The position numbers and the translations under genes were made by a program. The notes below the pieces were generated by a model. The model was given only the letters and a program-made list of their open reading frames with translations. It made no database searches and was not told the origin of the DNA. From Bacteroidaceae bacterium (GTDB lineage Bacteria > Bacteroidota > Bacteroidia > Bacteroidales > Bacteroidaceae), in NCBI GenBank assembly GCA_017483665.1, contig JAFUVM010000036.1:1-64000 (forward strand): a stretch of 64,000 nt of DNA, in the 5' to 3' direction. This document shows, one piece after another, positions 62,112 through 64,000 of this stretch. How positions within the stretch are numbered: position 1 is the stretch's first letter; each line of letters begins with the position of its first letter.

Positions 62112-64000
62112 TATTCAGAGGGGATTGCGGGGGTTATAGGACCCACAGGGCTTATAGGACCTATAGGACCCATAGGACTTATAAGACTTATAGGCCTCAT
62201 AGGACCTGTAAGGCCTGTGGCTGTCTGGTTGGAGCGGCGTGCGCTTCCGAAATAAGCGCCTTGCGCTTCCGGAATAAGCGCCTTGCGCTTCGGCAATAAG
62301 CGCCTTGCGCTTCCGGAATAAGCGCCCGGCTCTTCCGGACAAACCGTGCGGGGTGTCGTCGGACAGGCCGCTCCGAGCTGGTCGTAGCTGCTCTGCAGGA
62401 TGGCCTTGGCGCGGAGGATGCGCTGGCCGTCGTCGGCTGGCTGTTCCAGGGTAACGACGTCGCCCGGCAGGTCGCAGATGCTGGTGCCCGTGCTGTCGGC
62501 AAAGAGCAACCCGGCCGGATAGTTGCAGTAAACGAAGGGATAGGTATAGGTGCGGCTCAGCACGTTGCGGCTCCATCGGTACTCGTCGTGCGGGATGCCC
62601 ATCTGTGAGAGCAGGGTGGCCGCCAGGTCGCTCTGGTTCATCAGCACGTCCATGCGGCGCGGCTGGCGTACGGCTCCCCCGAGCCATAGCATGGGAGCGC
62701 GGAAGAAACCCGGGTCATCGTAGTTCTGCTTGTAGAGATAGCCGTGGTCGGGCAGCATGATGACGAGCAGGTTCTGCCACTGCGGCAACTGCCGTAGGCT
62801 GTCCACCATGCAGGCCAGGCTGTAGTCGGTGTAGGCGAAGGCGTTGAGCACCTTGTCGTCCAGCCGGTGGTAGGGCACGTCCCAAGGCTCGTGGCTCGAT
62901 ATGGTCTGCACGACCATGAAGTGCTTTCCGCCCTGCCACTGCCCGACGAGGCGGCACGCCATCTGGCACGAGATGCTGTCATGTATGCCCCACGAGCCTT
63001 CCATTTGAGGGGTAAGGGGCAAGGTGCGGGCAGAGGAAAGTAAAGCCTTTTCGTCGTAGAGGCGGTCGAAGTCCATGTGCTCCAGGTACTGACGCTTGCC
63101 CATGTTCGTCATGGCACCGGCGTAGATGAAGGACGTCTCGTAGCCTTGCCGCTGGAAGGAACGTGCCAGCGAGGGCAGTGCGTCGTGGACCTTCGCCTGT
63201 TTCATCAGGCTGACGTCGGGGTAGCTCACGTAGCCGCTGAAGGCACTGACGGTTCCCCGGTCCGTGCGGAACGAGTTGCTATAGAAATTCTGCCAGAAGA
63301 TTCCCTCGGGAATGAGGCGGCTCCAGCCCGGCGCCACGTCGGGCAGTCCGCCCAGCTCGCTGACGAAACGGCTGCCGAAGCTCTCGATGAAGACCACCAG
63401 CACGTCGGGCCGCTGGCAGCGGAGCAGCGAGTCCTGTATGTCGTCGGCAGGCTCGGGATAGAGGTCGCGGAAGAGGTCGGTGCGGTCGGCCTCGGAGAGA
63501 AGGTCGTAGCGCCGCGAGTAGTCGCGCGTCAGGTTGATGCTTCTGACGAAGGCATACACGGGGTTCACCGCCGCATGGTTAGCCAATTGCTTGCGCGGAT
63601 TGCCGTAGACGTCGCCCTGCTCCATGAAGCAGATGCCGGAGACGAGCAGGAACGTCCAGATGATGCTGATGTTGCGCAGCCACAGACGGTCTGTGCGCGA
63701 TGTCGGCAGCTGCTTGGGCGTGAACAGAATACAAGGGATGATAATCCACAAGGCAAGCAGCAGGAAAACAGCCAGGCGCACCACGATGTAGCCCAGGCTC
63801 ACGCTGTTGCCGGCTCCTTCGGGCGAAGCGGCGTAGCTCAGCACCACGGCCGAGAGCTTGAACTGCCAGAACTCGTACATCACAGCGTCGCCCACGATGA
63901 TAGCCGCCACCGCCAGTCCCATCAATATATAATAAGGAATGAGGAGCCACCCCCTTCCCCTCCAAGGGAGGGGTGAATCATCCCGGCTGTCGTCCTGCCT
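62111..64000 (-). CDS. LTA synthase/sulfatase-superfamily membrane phosphotransferase (5' end cut by window edge)
   Basis: The frame is open to the right edge, 629 codons; the true start lies outside, although TTG/ATG codons exist at 63925 and 63922. Membrane helices precede an extracellular sulfatase-like domain with VLVVFIESFGSRFVSE (metal Glu), NSFRTDRGTVSAFSGY (nucleophile Thr) and MLPDHGYLYK (metal Asp-His). Such enzymes move phosphoglycerol or phosphoethanolamine onto glycolipids or glycans. Repeats are read in frame at both ends: a GC-rich hairpin (SPLPWRGRGW) near 63957-63973, and a C-terminal tail of about 76 codons from family B 22-bp repeats and a 9-bp repeat giving Gly-Pro-Ile-type triplets. 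Confidence 0.88.
   Translation of the reverse strand, partial: RQDDSRDDSPLPWRGRGWLLIPYYILMGLAVAAIIVGDAVMYEFWQFKLSAVVLSYAASPEGAGNSVSLGYIVVRLAVFLLLALWIIIPCILFTPKQLPTSRTDRLWLRNISIIWTFLLVSGICFMEQGDVYGNPRKQLANHAAVNPVYAFVRSINLTRDYSRRYDLLSEADRTDLFRDLYPEPADDIQDSLLRCQRPDVLVVFIESFGSRFVSELGGLPDVAPGWSRLIPEGIFWQNFYSNSFRTDRGTVSAFSGYVSYPDVSLMKQAKVHDALPSLARSFQRQGYETSFIYAGAMTNMGKRQYLEHMDFDRLYDEKALLSSARTLPLTPQMEGSWGIHDSISCQMACRLVGQWQGGKHFMVVQTISSHEPWDVPYHRLDDKVLNAFAYTDYSLACMVDSLRQLPQWQNLLVIMLPDHGYLYKQNYDDPGFFRAPMLWLGGAVRQPRRMDVLMNQSDLAATLLSQMGIPHDEYRWSRNVLSRTYTYPFVYCNYPAGLLFADSTGTSICDLPGDVVTLEQPADDGQRILRAKAILQSSYDQLGAACPTTPRTVCPEEPGAYSGSARRLLPKRKALIPEAQGAYFGSARRSNQTATGLTGPMRPISLISPMGPIGPISPVGPITPAIPSE
62139..62215. 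repeat. 9-bp repeat (CCTATAGGA type) in the 3' end of the sulfatase gene
   Basis: About eight degenerate 9-mers (CTTATAGGA, CCTATAGGA, CCCATAGGA and others). On the coding strand each 9-mer is three codons, giving GPI/GPM/SPV-like triplets. Confidence 0.85.
62243..62330. repeat. 22-bp tandem repeat, family B, four units inside the sulfatase gene
   Basis: Units at 62243, 62265, 62287 and 62309 with core CTTCCGGAATAAGCGCCTTG. Translated in frame near the C-terminus (PKRKALIPEAQGAYFGSARR on the coding strand). Confidence 0.92.
63957..63973. repeat. GC-rich hairpin inside the sulfatase gene
   Basis: CCCCTCC / GGAGGGG with a 3-base loop, same family as the hairpins in the kinase, permease and ybeY genes. 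Read in frame just before a membrane segment. Confidence 0.75.

Overview
This 64 kb window is a chromosomal segment of a member of the Bacteroidales, most probably Prevotellaceae. The evidence is the Bacteroidetes promoter pattern (TTG/TTTG, 19-22 bp, then TAnnTTTG) ahead of many genes, few Shine-Dalgarno sequences, a Bacteroidales-like gene order (mnmG-apt-uvrC-dtd-mazG-deoC and frdCAB), a fused SpmA/SpmB protein, and a secreted protein ending in the GIYIVGGKK-type tail common in Prevotella. No rRNA, tRNA, CRISPR array, integrase or IS transposase was recognised.

Layout. 1-9.8 kb: an efflux and signalling locus. It has an FtsX/MacB-type permease cut by the window edge, an AbiEi/AbiEii toxin-antitoxin pair, a histidine kinase broken by an in-frame amber codon, and an NtrC-type regulator. 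Divergent from the regulator are TolC and HlyD genes behind a good sigma-54 promoter with two upstream palindromes. 9.9-18.1 kb: housekeeping genes (SpmAB-like, ruvB, ybeY, S41 protease, PAP2 phosphatase, OmpA lipoprotein, deoC), with two tiny overlapping ORFs at 15.7 kb under a promoter buried in a 19-bp inverted repeat. 18.2-23.8 kb: mazG, dtd, uvrC, apt and mnmG, with a near-perfect parS site touching the mnmG stop codon. 23.9-27.9 kb: frdCAB (fumarate reductase/succinate dehydrogenase), split by a four-helix-bundle gene flanked by inverted copies of a short repeat. 28.0-29.4 kb: a lower-GC island with a broken DUF4160 gene, a DUF2442 gene and a RelE/ParE-type toxin-antitoxin pair. 29.9-33.7 kb: a GNAT-like protein, topoisomerase IV subunit B and coaD. 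34.1-49.0 kb: two giant secreted paralogues (2294 and 2314 aa) with GLUG-like repeats, helical and beta-rich domains, a propeller-like region and a C-terminal dockerin-like pair of calcium loops. 49.6-53.1 kb: a membrane AraC-type regulator divergent from a 720-aa secreted multidomain protein. 53.2-64 kb: two convergent surface-glycan operons (lipid A acyltransferase and three GT2 enzymes on +; LTA-synthase-like sulfatase, MsbA-type ABC exporter and four glycosyltransferases on -).

The most unusual property is the load of short repeats. At least twelve tandem arrays, of three sequence families, share a 22-bp period. Other families have 8- or 9-bp periods or are GC-rich hairpins. Several lie in frame inside genes: mnmG, the kinase (three times), the permease, the ybeY 3' end, a glycosyltransferase N-terminus and both ends of the sulfatase gene. 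This resembles palindromic elements that colonise ORFs in Rickettsia, but no such system is recognised here by name. All functional assignments are by reading motifs; no database search was run.
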